Notes: generated by a model from the sequence alone, not told the origin. Positions 1-13,696 are shown, counted from the stretch's first letter. The stretch is 64,000 bases of DNA from Siniperca chuatsi (GCF_020085105.1 NC_058046.1:19151175-19215174); one strand, 5' to 3'. Numbers and translations are program-made.

Positions 1-75
1 CTGCAGAGCTATAGACGACAGGGCTAACTAGCATTTAGCCCTAACATTAGCTATGAATATTCAACTTTATCTTGC

Positions 76-543
76 CTGTTTATGGTGTCAAGGTAAGGAC
101 AGTGACGGCTTCTCCGGTCTTCTACTACACGTCCTCGGCCTATTTTGGCTGCCACTGCAGCATTAAGTGAAAGAAAACGAACAGAGTCAAAGCAGATTAT
201 GTTCAATCAGTTGAATGTAAGATAGCTAACATGCTAGCTAACCTAGCGTTTAGGTTGTTAGGAGATGATGGGTTTGATACAGAGAGAATTGGAAGGAAGG
301 TACATTTGTTTTAGCCAGTTAAAACTACACAGTGGTGATACTTGTTGACCCGTCTGTATGTGACTTGACCGACCCGTGAACAAAATCGAATGCACTTTCA
401 TCTGGCTTCTAGTAACGTTAACATTAACGTTAGCTACAGGCTAACCAAACGTAGGACAGACGTTATAAATAAATAAACGTACCTCTGTCTTCGTTGTCAT
501 CATCGTCCACTTCAGCCTCTCTTTCTCGTTTCAGAGAAACCAT
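76..543 (-). CDS. usp39: USP39 (SAD1-type splicing factor), 5' end only: coding exons 1 and 2
   Basis: Partial gene leaving the window on the left. Coding exon 1 is 483..543: ATG at 543, then MVSLKREREAEVDDDDNEDR, a charged start like the KREREVDEDSE stretch of mammalian USP39. Exon 2 is 76..154 and encodes a stretch containing GRGRVVEDRRSRHCPYLDT, which leads into the zinc-finger (ZnF-UBP) domain of USP39. The phases agree: exon 1 leaves one base, which exon 2 completes as Val. The exon 2 donor reads AACAG|gcaaga, a GC rather than GT donor. The family is a catalytically inactive ubiquitin-protease homologue needed for tri-snRNP assembly in the nucleus. The remaining exons, with the zinc finger and UCH-like domains, lie outside the window. 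Its start lies about 480 bp from the C2orf68 start on the opposite strand. Identity is strong for exon 2 and good overall. Confidence 0.85.
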
Positions 544-1020
544 CCCAGCAGTGAGCTTGCGAGTTTAATGCCAAAACAACAGAGACGGTACAACTTTATT
601 TGAAAGAAGTGACCGCTTCAAGCACCGTGCGCGTCGAAACTCGCGGTGGTTGTACGTCGCAACTATAGCGGTCTAAAAACCTAACCCGGAGTTTGAAGCT
701 AGCTACATCGATCCTTGAGCTGCTCAGTGCCAAAACAACGTGATAACTTGCTAGTTTTGAGACAGCATAACCTGATGTTTTGTATTGAATGTTTTTGCCA
801 TTTTCTGTTCTGGAGTGCTTTATACATTTTCTCTTTTAAAACAATGCGTATCTTTAAGCTATTATTCATTTGTAAACTCCGGGAGTGTTACAATTGAACA
901 ACAATTTACCATTAGCTAGCATGTAGCTTTTTGTCATTGTCTGTGTCTATGGTTCTGACTGAGACTTGTTACAATCATTAGCTCACACATACTGTCACCG
1001 TATTGGAACTGTTTGTTGAA
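544..1020. promoter_or_regulatory. Shared divergent promoter of usp39 and the C2orf68 homologue
   Basis: This is the 477-bp gap between the ATG of usp39 (minus) and the ATG of the C2orf68 homologue (plus). It contains a CpG-rich core around 615-680 and no TATA box that I recognise. Human C2orf68 and USP39 are also divergent neighbours, so a bidirectional promoter is the natural reading. The transcription starts are not visible in the sequence. Confidence 0.6.
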
Positions 1021-2608
1021 ATGGATATTTTAAGAGACGATGAAGTGCATGACCTGAAATACAAACCTGGGGGCCGTTTGGATATGAGCCACGGCTTCCT
1101 GCACCATATCCGGAGGAACCAGATTGCTAGGTGATTTCCTCAACTAGCGTTGGCTAATGCTAGTAGCTAGCATACTAGCTAGTTCACAATATCTAGAGCC
1201 GCAACCACACTCTTTTTTAATAGAAGTTGATCTGATGGTGAAGGAAGGTTCATTGGTAGGTCGGGTAATGACTAATACACATTATTTTACGTTCAAAGTG
1301 AAAATGTAAGGAAAGGTCGCACAGGCCTATTGGCCAAAGTTATCCTTGGTTGAGGAGACTGGAAGCAAAACAGCATGTAACTGTTTATTGCAAACAAATC
1401 TAACTTACAGTTTTGTTTCAGTATTGTCACGGGGTGAACCATTGTAGCATACTGTTATCAGATGTAGCGTTAGCTATCAAATAACAGGCGAAGGGATTAT
1501 GCTGGACATGTTTTTCAGACAACCTCCATGAGATACACTGATGCAGAAATAAACAGTACAAAACACCTTTTACCTCCTCATATTCTGGTACTAAACAATT
1601 AGCCAGATATTTCTTCTATTTTTGTTGCTAGCCATTGACACAGTGTAGCTAAATGAAAAGGGAAAATGCATTTCAGAATGCCAAAATTCATTTGTCTCTG
1701 AAATGCATTTCACTAAAGCAAATTCATAGAAAATCTATAATTATTTTACTTTTACTATACTTTTTTTCAAGGTAGAAAAGAATAGAGTTGGAATGAATAA
1801 GCTTATACTCAACCTTAGGCTTATTAGTATATTATGTAGAACAATTTTTGTTAGTTTGTTTTAGGGAAACAGTATTGCAACTTATTATCATTATGCAAAC
1901 GACTGTAAAACAAGAACAAGATTACCTTATTGCTGTTGTTTAACTAGTTAAAAGGCCAGAGATATGCTGTAACGCATACGGTGTATTGTACATTTCCAAG
2001 CAATAACAAAGTGTTGATTTCTCATCTCTTCAAGAGATGACTATGATAAAGAGGTGAAGCAAGCCAAAGAGCTTCAGCGGCGGAGGCACACCACAACCCC
2101 TAGACGACCCCGTCGACCTGATATCCAAGTGTACCATCCCCGACGCAGACGTGAGTTTGATGTGCTTTTTCTTAATGTTTTTTTGCCAACAGAAATCCAC
2201 TAAATCCAGTAAAGAGAATATGCATGTGTGTGCTCATTTTCCAGATGGATCAGAGCCAGGGGCCGGTGCTGAGGCAGAAGAGTGGAACGAGAGCGGGTCA
2301 AGCACAGAGACGGAGACCCATGGAACTGAACTCTTCTGGCTCGACTATCAGGCGGATTCGGGTACCATTACCTCCTTCCTTGTGCACAAGGTTAATGCAC
2401 ATCCCTTTGACTGATGTTTCTGGCTCTTTGATCTATTTTACTTTGGTTTGGTAATAATTCCCTCATGTTCTTTCTGTTTCTAAAGGAGGATAAGCCTGAG
2501 AAGGTGGTGGAACGTGTTGCAGAGAAGAACATCCTGGATTCATCCATGAGGGCAGCTCTAGAGGCTCGAATTCGAAAGGAAATGGACAAAAGACGAGACA
2601 AAAGCTGA
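1021..2608 (+). CDS. C2orf68 homologue (UPF0561 family protein), complete
   Basis: Four coding exons: 1021..1130, 2035..2150, 2245..2390 and 2486..2608, joined by GT-AG introns with consistent phases to give 164 aa. The human protein is about the same length. Recognisable blocks are GGRLDMSHGFLHHIRRNQIA across the first exon end, DDYDKEVKQAKE after the first junction, a basic PRRPRRPDIQVYHPRRR stretch, TELFWLDYQADSGTITSF, and the tail ALEARIRKEMDKRRDKS. The family is conserved in vertebrates and has no assigned biochemical function. The sequence shows a basic N-terminal half, an acidic Ser/Glu/Thr-rich middle, and no signal peptide or membrane segment. It is transcribed away from usp39. No clear polyadenylation signal was found just downstream. 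Confidence 0.88.
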
Positions 2609-5600
2609 GTGATATTCTCGAACAGTAGATTATGATGACAAAGGGGCTACAGGCAAAGAGAAGCAATTCTTCATTTGCAGTTCTGTGCTCCTCCAAAGCA
2701 TTAACGCTGTTGACAGTGTTGGTGGCATAATGAGGACTCTGGGATCATGTACAGTGACTGTCAGCAGAGATCCAACTTGATGATCCACAATCAAGCCATC
2801 TTCTGTTTTCCAAGGAGAAGAAACAGCACTCATCATAGAAAGTATGGTTGGGAGTTGACTGTCAGGTTCATGTTCACTACATTTTGCTCACCTTGGACTG
2901 TTACCTCATACCCAGATTCATAACTTTAGGGACACTTTGTTCACCAGTTGACTGGACCTATAAAATTATGTTGTGGCTTTCTAACAGTTCAATTCAGAAA
3001 GGAGTAGGTACTCTTTGGCATGGAGCACAGTTCTTCCGTTGAACATGTCCTGTGTTTACAAAGATCTAGTTTTTATAAACAAGATTTATACTTTTTCAGT
3101 AAAATGCTGTGAACATCAGTCTATCAGCGATCTTATGTTAAGAAATGTGAGAATTTAGTTTTGTGACTTTTTGAGATGGAGAGTTTAATGGATATAGCCA
3201 CGATAATGTGTTTGTGTGGCAACTGTGTTGCATTGTTTTCAGTATTATAATTTATTTTTGGGTTGTTGAAATACTCTTATTTTTGATACTGTAATATTTT
3301 TTGAGGACACAACTCTTTACATATAAAATGACATATACATAAAAGCCATTTATTACTGTCCAAATGTGTCTGGATATGCAATTGAACAGCCATAAAATAT
3401 GAATGTTTTTTCTAAGCATCTTGATATGTTGTAAAAACACTCAAATCTGTGGGGAAAAAATAACAGATCGGCACTTTTGTCGACTTTGATCCATTCTATC
3501 CTGAAATATACGCTGGTGGGAATACATATAGGATTGGAATACAGCAAGTGTTTCGCATCATGTCCTCAGCAGGTGGCAGTATGAATCAACGTTTCAACTC
3601 TGCAGGCCTATCTTTTATGTGTCTCAACTTTAGTTTTAATAAGTCAAATGAGTGCTTAGTAAGACAAATGGCCAAACAGTATCATTTTCTATACATAAGA
3701 CATTATGAGTTATTGTCAATCATTCTGAAATGTCACATTGGTTCCTCTGTGGGCGAGGACTGTTCAGGTAATATTTGTTGAAACTGCACCATATTTTACT
3801 CAGATGGTAGAAACGAGTGCTAAACCTTGAATTTGCAGAGCCACTGTATACTATTGGGTACTGCTTGTCTGATAATGAGCAGTTCTTTGACTCTATACAC
3901 AAGATAAGAAGTTACAGTTTTTTGTGTCTTAAGCCAGCGCAAACTCTCACATAGCAGTCCAGTTCAGAGAGAGATAAGAGACATGCTACCATGTAAATAT
4001 GTTCTATTACAAATGAGGTTTACATTTTGCCCAAAACTTGTTTGCAGTGCTACATATATGAACTTCGTGACCTGTTTTGGTATTAGCCATTGTTTCATTT
4101 CTTTTACAACACTCCAACGTGGAGGACTAGTTTGCTGTTGTTAGCCTGTTTTCCCACCTGGGACAAACCCAACAAGTTAGAACCAGCCAGGGGCGTACTA
4201 CACCCTCTACTACTAAACTAACTCAAATTCTCAGGATCTCTGAAACACACCTAAAACAAGGTTGATGTAAAGGAGAGGTATGTGTAGCTGTGGATCTCAA
4301 ACATTTGATTGAACAGCCCTGGAAAACAGAAATAAGAAAAGGTTAGTTCTTAAGAAGGGTAGCATTGCCCTTTAAAACTTAGATACCAGCAGTAGTGCAC
4401 AAGTAAAATGTGTCGGTGTCTCATTTAACAGCATACAATCTTTTTCCAACCCTGTGCTGAAAAGTGGAAACAGAAAGTTCCTCTACCACCCTGGCTGCGG
4501 GAAAAAACAAAGTTGACATTTGGACAGACAAGCCGTTGATCCACACCATAGTAGGAGATCAATTCATCATTTTCATTAATGCATGAAAATATGCAAACTT
4601 CATCCTCTGATCACATGGGGGGCCAAGTGTTATGCAAAGCCTTGTCAAGGAGGAGTGGTCTCTGCTATGCTATTGGTGGAACAGAGACTCCCCCCTATAG
4701 ATTGTCAACGCCCTTCTCCAGCTCACTTTGTCATTCTGCAGTCAGCATGTGACTGACGTTATGAGAGGGGAGCCACATTCCTGTGCCACCTACTCTGGTG
4801 CTCACTAAATAATCTCCAGTTTCACCATTACTCAATTGGCTAAAAATTACCCAATCACAACTCACACCTTCACTCACACCTCACAGCCTTAGTGTAGCTT
4901 TACATTAATATTATATAACGCACAAGCTGTGGTTTTGTAATTTGCCCACAGGAAACACCGGCCAAATGTTTTGAAAGCATGACAATATGCAATTTACTGA
5001 AGGGCCTGTTGTGAAAGGCAGGGTGGTGGTTATGTATTAGAAATATTTGCATATTGCCTAATATGTTACTTATAATATATAGTATACTTCCAATTCTATT
5101 TAATTAGACATCATTGTCTACATTATACTCTTTTGTACTCATTTCTGACCTACTGCAATATTATCTAGAAAAACAAAGATAACCAAATAGCCACCTTGAA
5201 CCATATGTTTCTTGTTTAAAACAATTTGTAGGTTTGCATTAACTATTGTTTCAATTACAGTAGATGTTCGAATGCATACATCGACCCAATGCCCTCACCA
5301 AAATCTCTTCTTCAACAATAGATACTCAGAGAGCTTCAGCTTCAGTCTTATCATGGCCTACATAACATTGTTAGTTTTAATTTATTTATTGAGGTACTAA
5401 ACTTTTCAATAGTTATGAAAATGTTGTAAACAAAGCTCCATTGTTTTACACAAAAGTACACAACATTTGCCATCCCTCTCTCTGTTTGCTCAGCTTGGTT
5501 AATGGAGTTATGTTTATTTTGTAGGCCGAATAGGTATATTTACATCCTGTTATTCTCTCTTATTTGTTTATGTTCATTAAAATGGTGACACCCCAGGCTA

Positions 5601-6144
5601 AGGGCCCAGTCTTCCCGCATTATCTAGCATTGCCACTTGAAGTTTATCACTTGCTTGTTTTGTTTTTTTTAAATAAATGGTCGTGATACTCTAGTGTAAC
5701 AAAACACACATTTTGGAGTTTGCAATAGGATCAACATGTCTACCTTATATTCTTATTTTTGACCGTTTTTGTAAGTGGCTCTTAAACGTTTCTCAACTGA
5801 ATGAAGTAATCACAGAGACAGATGTAATATAACATACTGCAGAATGCAGAATTTAGACTGGGTTGGGTACAATGACAAATTCAGTCTAATGCCACTTTAA
5901 TAGCAGTTAAGACACGATTTTGGAATGTCTCCACAACTACTGAAAACATGGTTGCATAACTGTGGAGTTGACAATGACGCAGGTTGATTTAACATGTGTA
6001 TGCATGTGTAATCGGATATGCCTTTGTAATTTTCATCAACACAGGAGATTTGCTTGATTATAAGGTGTTATTATTCAACACACCCAAAACAAATGCCATA
6101 CACAGTCTTAAGAAACTGGCTGCACATACTTACTAACAGATTTA

Positions 6145-6336
6145 ATTCAATTCAATTTTATTTATTAAGCGCCAGATTATAACAGAAGTTATCTCTGGGC
6201 ACTTTTTATATAGAGCAGGTCTAGACCATACTCTTTATATTATTATTTACAGACACCCAACAATTCCCACCACGAGCAAGCACAGAACCTAGGCTCAAAG
6301 TGGGCCTTTCATCTGCCTTGACCAGTGGCACATAGA
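6145..6336. repeat. Dispersed fish repeat (starts TTCAATTCAATTTTATTTAT)
   Basis: This begins with the AATTCAATTCAATTTTATTT lead and continues with the phrases GTTATCTCTGGGCAC, AGAGCAGGTCTAGACCATAC and CCCACCACGAGCAAGCAC. I recognise these from a repeat common in percomorph genomes. It has no coding capacity. The class (SINE or MITE) cannot be settled from one copy. Confidence 0.5.
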
Positions 6337-9300
6337 TAGATTGTTCATAATGTTTTGTTGGATATTAATATACCCTTTATACCCAATGTAAAAACCATTA
6401 CGAATTGCAAAAAGACAAGCTGTCTTAACAAACAGTTAAGAAAACATTGTGAGTTCCCTTCTATTTGGTGCTGAATCGGGAAAAAGCACTGAAAAGTCTG
6501 CCAAAGTCAAAAATTGCTGAACCAACATCAATTTTAAGTGCACCAATGTTATCAATTTGAAATGAAACTAAGACTAAAAGAGCAGTGTGGGACTTTAATT
6601 TCACTTTCCTGTAAAAGTACAGTAGAACAACAGCAAGCTCATACAGATATTGCATCAGCTGTCACCCAAACCCACTGACATCAACCAAACAGCTGACCTG
6701 CTTCTGCCCTTCTCACTGTGTCAACTCTCTACACTGCGCTGCATGTGAGTGTGTATTGGCTGTGAGAAAATGAAAGGCACCTAAAGACATTATCTTTCAG
6801 TCCACAGCAATATTTGGTCTCAACATCATGTTCTGTTTTGTTGTCCATAGTGCTTTGTTTGGTCTCATATGCGAGCAGAGCACAGGTGCTGCACTCTGAG
6901 CTCTTTGCTGTGGGAAGAATTCCCTGTGTTCTTTCTTGTCATGGAGAAACAAAGATATAATACTGTAAACCTGTATCAAACCTCTATGTGCCACAAAAGG
7001 GTAGCTTTATAACATCAGTCCAAAAGACTGTAATGGTGCAGTGTTGGTGCTCATCACCAAATGAAAATGAATGAATTGAAGCTTCATCAGAACACAGTTG
7101 CCTCAGTGTAGTTGAGTGTAGTGTAAGTGTAATGTTCTTGAGGAACAATTTGCCAGACTTTTATTATTACAGCGCGGTGCATTTCAGCTGCAGCAGCCTC
7201 TGTCAGTGCTGCGATGCTGGCACAGTGCTGAGTGATCTTGCCCATTGAAGGCTGTGGAAGTGTAACCCCACCACAACCTCCCACCATTCAGAGCTAAATA
7301 TAGTCGTTTGACTGAGCCAGTGTCGTGGTGGAAATGCACAGCTGCTGCAATTAAACTGCAAGCAGAACTCGGGGTCTGAATTTGATGATGTTACTTAAGC
7401 ATGAATACTTCTCATAGCTTGATATACTGTAACTGTAGTGATGTACTTTGTAAAATGAGCTGGGCCAGCTTTCAGAGACAAGGAGTACTTCCAGACAGAT
7501 TATTTAAGGTCATAAAATGTCAGCTATTTAATCCACGAGGGAGAGATTTTGAAAAGTAAACTCTTTTCATGGTATAATAATTCAGGAGATGTGATAGTAT
7601 GTATGTTAAATGAACCCTGACAGAGCACATGGGGCAGGGAAGGTTCTTCATGCATAGCTGTATTTAGAGTTTGTAATTCAACCTCTGAAAAACACTTTTA
7701 TATACCATAACATTTATGCGTATGTATGAAAATAAGACGTTACAAAAAATAATGGTATAAATCAATGCAAAATTCCACATGAACTAGGTAAAACAAATGG
7801 ACACTGCCTTCCATTAACTTCCTTTCATAAGGATTAATACAATCAAACCTTAGTACGAATGTTTCATCCTATCCAAGTCTTTGGTGTTGCCATGGGAGGC
7901 AAAAATACCTGAAATGTAAGCATGCAGGTCTCCAGACATGGTTATGACATGCTTATGGTGCAGCAACCACATATGCAGACCACAAAATCCACTCATTAAT
8001 TTACAAAGCTGGCAGGATTTGGGTGGCACGGTAACAAAGCTAATTATAGAGGAAAAGCTCATTGGATTGCCAGTTTAGCGCTGAAAAGGCTCCAGAGATC
8101 CTTTGCTAGAACAGGATTTGATGCTAAAATCTCTCTGACTGAATGGGTTTCAGTCAGGATGTGAAATAAACAAATGGAAGCAGGAAGGGAAAAATTAGTT
8201 TAAATATAATACATTTGTTGGTACCAGAAACAAAACAGACCACAACCCTTCCCTTGACATTACAGTATAACATTTTTTTCATTTCTCCTCTAATTGTATT
8301 TTCCTTTAGTCTTATGTGTAGGTTAGATTACTCAACACAACTATCTTTGCTACACCCTTAAGGCGCTGACTAGAGAGCACTGCCCAAACTTGTCTGGGCT
8401 GGCTGGAGATGAACAGACGTTGTTGTATTCATTTGATATGAATCTTGTTATGTCATATGTATGTGTGTTAAGCTTTCTTATATCTAAAAGTTGTGTACAC
8501 TATCCACACACATTCTAGATTAGTTTCATATTTTTTTGCCCGCTAATAGAGAAAGTTGTTTGGCATCACAACATGTGAGAAAAGTATTAAAAAGCAATGC
8601 AACACGTGTCGACATAGAAAGCAGACAGTCAGAAACACATATACCACAGAATAGTGAATAATTGGTGAATCCTGGAGTGTGCTGAGTGGATGTTACCAAC
8701 TGTATAATTTTGCACGTGCTTTCATTACTGCTGAGTGAGACTGCATTTTACAAATGTATATTACAATTGGTTAAGACTCCTAAATGTCATCAGTCATTGT
8801 TTAAACTGCTCTGCGCGTAGCTTCAAATTCTGTTGGAAGAATAACCAAACCAGTTGCAAATTACCTGAGCTTAGAAAGATTTACCTAAGCTTTAATGCCG
8901 TACAAGTATGTCAGAAATGCATTTTGGGGTTGAGAAGGGGTGTAACATGTTCATCTTTGTTAAAGCTCAAGCAGCAGTATTTTGAATTAGCTGCTGGGTT
9001 TTAATGGTTTGTTTATGTAAAGCAGAATACCACGCAGTATTACCTTGTCTTTACTTTATCTGTGAATTCAGTTTTTCAGTGTCTCTGTACCAGCTGTATT
9101 GGGAGACCATCTCAGCTATTCTAATTATTTAAGTATTTCCATTGTTTTTTCAAGAATGTGTTCATTGTATCGTGATGTTACGCAAAGCTTCAAAATGTGT
9201 GTTTAACTGTAAAATAAGAGCATTGTGTGAGTGGTGCCACAGGTAAAACAGATAAAGGGCTAAAATGACTTTATCCACAGCATTATTATGATGAAACACA

Positions 9301-11224
9301 TTTAGCCCAAATTCAATATAAATTGTCAAAGGCTGTTTGAGGTCAATAATATTATATTTGTAGATCTCAATGTGTCAGGCTGAGGTTGAATAATACATAA
9401 CACATATTCAGCACTAATGGACACATAATGGGATAATTTGTTTTATTAACAGTGGAAGTAAGTAGGTTGTAGTTTTAGTGTAATTACAGAGTAATTTAGT
9501 AGCATGTTGCTGAAAAATAGCCTACTGGCATCAGATGTCCCCATTGTTCATTCTGCACTGCTAGACATATCAAATGTAGCATCTGTCACGAACACGGTGA
9601 GCCATTTTCTCTTTATTCTCTCATATCAAGTGGTGATAAACCAGCAACACAAACATTCATTGTACGAAAAAATGTTGGATTATAAAGCACAAAAACCAAC
9701 TTGATCCACAGTGTCCTAATTTCTGAGGCCAAGTACATGGCTATATTGCTGATGGTATCATCATATTCCCAACTCCTTTTCCACTAAACTCCATCTGCTT
9801 TACACTTTCTCGGTTTAGTGTGTAACTTGAGACACCTTGCCAAGATCCCTTTGTACTTAGGTTACAATACTTAAGTGTCAGATGTGCTTGCTGACGTAGT
9901 GTGAGCTGCAAATGGCCACAGAGTCATGGAGTAAGCATTTCTGTCCTGTTGTGTCTAACCTCTGTTATCAATTCAAGGTTCACTTTGACACATGTGAATT
10001 CCTCTGGTAGTCGAAACAAAGGTCATTCAAGAATCCTGTCAATCCTGTCCTCATTGTCAACAGGACAAGCTGTCAGAATGTTTTGCATTAAGTCAAATAG
10101 TTAAATGAATACACTTTTAAAGAAATGAGAAAAAGTTGATATCTTTAATAAAGAACTTAACAAAGACTAAACTACAAATAGTCACACAAATGGCCAACAA
10201 AATCTACATGTATTTTGGATTATATCATCATTCTTTATTGACTATAAGTCATTCTGTGAAACGGGTATCTTTTGGACAGCATGATGTCTTCTTCAAAGCA
10301 GTCAGCTAAAACTCCTTATTAAAGTCCTTTTAAAAATGTGATCAGATAAAACATTTATATTACAGGAAAAACATGCTGGTTCAACTCAGGAATCTAAATA
10401 CTGTCAATTATAAATACACAAACCACATGTTAACCCTGTTATCAACAGCTGTTTGAAAATGATTTCAGTGCATGTTGCCATTTCTATTTGTATATCACTA
10501 ATATTATACTAATATTTGAATAGAAACAGTGCGTAATGGGACAAAAAGAAGATAAAAATATGTAATCATGTAATCAATGTATGTTTTGAAAGCTGGCCAT
10601 GTGATTGCATAAAGAGCAGAAATGAGCTCTTCCCTTTCGCAATGCAGGTTGCATAAGACTCATTCGGTGGAAGCAGTGTCTTGGCCTTGTCTCATCTCAG
10701 AAGGTGGATATTGAATTGAAAAGGGCTATTGGTAGTAGAGGCAATAATAAATTCTGCTCAGAACACCTATGCCTCAGTGTTCACAATACAAATACCATAA
10801 AAACAGTGGATTTACCTGCTTTGAGAGCTGAGGCAGCTGGCTGCGTCATTAAGCTCCAAGAGCTATTATACCTGTCACACTAAAAGTATACTGACCTTTT
10901 CACTAGCTACAGGCAGCTGAGGCCAATTAGAAGGGGTTTGGCTTGGGGTTGAACTCTGTGGTGTACCGTGTCCAGGTGCAAGATGCTTACCCTACCTACA
11001 ACCCTGAAACCTGCTTCAAACTGTTTCCCTCTGACAAGACACACACAGGCCTCCACAGGGACCCAGTTGATGAATGCAAAATAACTGTCAAACAAACCCA
11101 TTTTTAGGACTGTTAAGTTCTAGTTAATACATCATGGACCTGAGTGTAGTGCTTGTTGGCTGCAAATACAAAATTCACACCTTTCTGAAACACATAGCTT
11201 TCTGGTTATATGTTGTTCAAAAGA

Positions 11225-11480
11225 CCTGGGCCCTGTTCTTCAAATGAGGCTTAATATATTCCGCCTAACATGCAGTTATCAGGCTAGAATAATCCTGTTC
11301 ATTCTCATCCAGTTCTTTGAATGCAGTTTGAGGACTGATTTGTTAATTCTGGATGAAGTTATCTTGAGTAGCAGTGTTAGCACTTATTTTGAAACAAAGG
11401 CAAAATGAGTTGAGAAGAGTAGAAACCATGATCAGCATTCATATGACTGGTTGAGTGCTGATCATTTGCTTGCAGTTAAT
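11225..11480. repeat. Probable dispersed repeat (MITE-like)
   Basis: The stretch starts GGGCCCTGTTCTTCAAATGA and runs through ATAATCCTGTTCATTCTCAT and GGATGAAGTTATCTTGAGT. These phrases resemble a repeat seen widely in teleosts. I could not define terminal inverted repeats or a target duplication, so both boundaries and class are uncertain. Confidence 0.3.
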
Positions 11481-12376
11481 TGAGGTAGTTGTGTTGGGAA
11501 CCTTCCCAGCATGCACTGGGGCAATAGATTCATTCATAAGTTGCATTTTATGTGTGCACCTTTTTTTTGTTTAACATTTTGCTGCACGGTGTTTCCACAC
11601 TTTGATCACTGTTAAACATTAGATATTACCGGAGTATGTGGTCAGACAAGTGACGTTGGTGCATGGTTGGTGAGGTTTTCTCCGATGGACATGCAGACTT
11701 AATTATAACGTGAATGAAACGTTACTGAAATCTCTTTTAAAAGCAGCTTTAATTGCATTAAACATGTAAGTAAAGTGTGTTCTGCAGTTAATCATTAAAT
11801 AAGTTTCAGTGTTCAAATGACAAATTTTAATTTAAAATTACATGCCACACGTTCTGGCTCCTTTGGTCTTTAAACAATATTTATGTTGAGTTTTTGCTCA
11901 CAGTATGTCAAACTACATTCGGATTGGTTTTTTTTTTTAATGTACAGACTTTTATTTTGTTGTATATTTGATCAAGTATAGGTAACTCATTATGAAAATG
12001 ATCAATTCTCCAGACTTTATGGCTGCCTTTCATCGTGGACTTTTAACAAACATTTTTTATGACTGCCATAATGGCGAAACTGTGAATGGGGATTTTCCAG
12101 TGTTTCATCTTATAGACAAATCAGTATCCTGAAGGCAAGGTACAAGATAGATTTAGTGATCATTTTACAACACAGGGTTGTATAATGACATCTTATTTTG
12201 TTGTTCCCTCTATGCTACTCAACAAAAAAAGATTATACACAGTAGATTAGTAAATAATGTCAGAAATTAAAACTATTTTACATGGTGGAGTGCTGAGGAT
12301 GAATTTAGGAGTCTCTCAGCCCGAGGGAAGAAGCTGCTCTATAGTCTGGTGGTAAGACAACGAATGTGTCTGTATA

Positions 12377-12498
12377 AGACGGTGTAGTCCCTCATTCGCC
12401 CAGGAGTGTTCTATCGTAGAAAAGGTTTCAGTCGTAGTCATCTGGACACTGTTTTCAGAATGAAGACGTTTCGGCTCCCATCCGGAAGTCATTCTCAA
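12377..12498 (+). repeat. Single-arm copy of the fold-back repeat at 27764
   Basis: About 120 bp, nearly identical to the left arm of the element at 27764..27947. Shared phrases include GTCCCTCATTCG, CAGGAGTGTTCTATCGTAGA, GACACTGTTTTCAGAAT and GACGTTTCGGCTCCCATCC. The inverted second arm seen in the other copy is absent here. This fixes it as a member of an interspersed family. Confidence 0.75.
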
Positions 12499-13461
12499 AT
12501 GCGAAAAAATGGACCGGGAATTCAGAAATTTATATTTATGTCTCTGTATCTCTTGCCAGACAGCAGCAGGGTGAACAGGCAGTGGCTGGGGTGGGTACTG
12601 TCCTTTAGTATCCTTTGAATGCCTAAGACCAAATTATTTATTGGTCCCATTTACTCTTCAGTGGAAACCACACTACCTTTTGAAGTGCAGAGCATGTAAA
12701 TTAATGTTTTAAAATGTTAGCTTTTTAGAGCCTACAATTTTGCTTAAACCAGGAAACCATTGTAATCAGAGTAAATTAATGGGACTCTCAGACAATGCCA
12801 AGTAAATTGGGAGATCGGTAACTTAAAATAGATGCCAATGCAGTTTTCATGTGAATTACTTACCTTACTGAAATCTAAAGCCAATTTTAAAATAAAAAGG
12901 GGGAAACTAACCTACAGTACCAGCTATAATCTATTTCTCTGTTTGAGTAGTAAGCCAATCAGGAAGTAGACAGGTCAAGTTTTATGCTAACATTTCATTA
13001 CTTTTGCCGAATAGGTTTCTTCACTAGATTTGACTTAACATAGGACAAGCACAGGTGTTAATACTTGCTGGTATAAGTAACGAGGAGTATTACAACCCTA
13101 CTTCCTCATTATGACAAGTTTGTTTTACATTAAAATACTGACTACATTCTACTTTATGTGCAATATCAATGAACATACAAGAAAATTCACGACAGTCATT
13201 TGAAAGGAGTAGTTGTTTATTACAGAGCATAAGGAAACTACCCAGTCTAGACATGAAGCATAATACAGTATGAGCTACTTGTTCCTCTGGAAGTTTAAAG
13301 CATGTTGGCAGGAAAGGGGGTAAAAGCAAATGGGTAGTAGAGGAAATAGAAAAGGCACTCTTACACTTACTGTAACCAACAGGATGACCTCGAGTGGTAA
13401 AATGGAACAAAACCAAAAATTTGAAAACTATCCCACACATGGGATGGCCTTGTAAACAAGA

Positions 13462-13488
13462 TTGGTTTCTCTGTACTACACCAACCAA
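13462..13488 (-). promoter_or_regulatory. METTL16-type hairpin 6 in the mat2a 3'UTR (TACAGAGAA)
   Basis: On the minus strand the motif TACAGAGAA (13467..13475) is enclosed by a TTGGT/ACCAA stem. In mammals METTL16 methylates the A of UACAGAGAA hairpins in MAT2A mRNA and so ties transcript stability and splicing to S-adenosylmethionine supply. Motif, stem and position are all seen here. Confidence 0.8.
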
Positions 13489-13669
13489 ATGTTGCCATTC
13501 CATTAATGGGGATAGGTAAGCGCCAAAGAATTGCACCAGGCATTTTAATGGGATTTTAAAACTAAACACACAGCCCCCCCCCAAAAAAATAAGATCTACA
13601 GTCAAGAGGGAAAAAAATAAAATAAAAAAAGTTGTAAAATAGTCATTAACAGTAGTCAGTTGAGGCAGA

Positions 13670-13696
13670 CCAAAGCTTTTCTGTACAACACTCTGG
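13670..13696 (-). promoter_or_regulatory. METTL16-type hairpin 5 in the mat2a 3'UTR (TACAGAAAA)
   Basis: The minus-strand TACAGAAAA (13677..13685) has a CCAGAG/CTTTGG stem with one G-U pair. The AAAA ending fits the R in the UACAGARAA consensus. Confidence 0.7.

Larger units (their letters stand above)
2609..13215. other. Long stretch without recognisable coding exons
   Basis: It begins with the 3'UTR of the C2orf68 homologue (end not determined) and continues as AT-rich intergenic DNA. I found no ORF with protein-family character. It holds fish-type dispersed repeats at about 6145-6336, 11225-11480 and 12377-12498. A less AT-rich patch at about 4440-4880 contains an octamer-like ATATGCAAAC and an inverted CCAAT (ATTGG) and could be regulatory. 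The rest shows nothing I can name. Confidence 0.5.
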
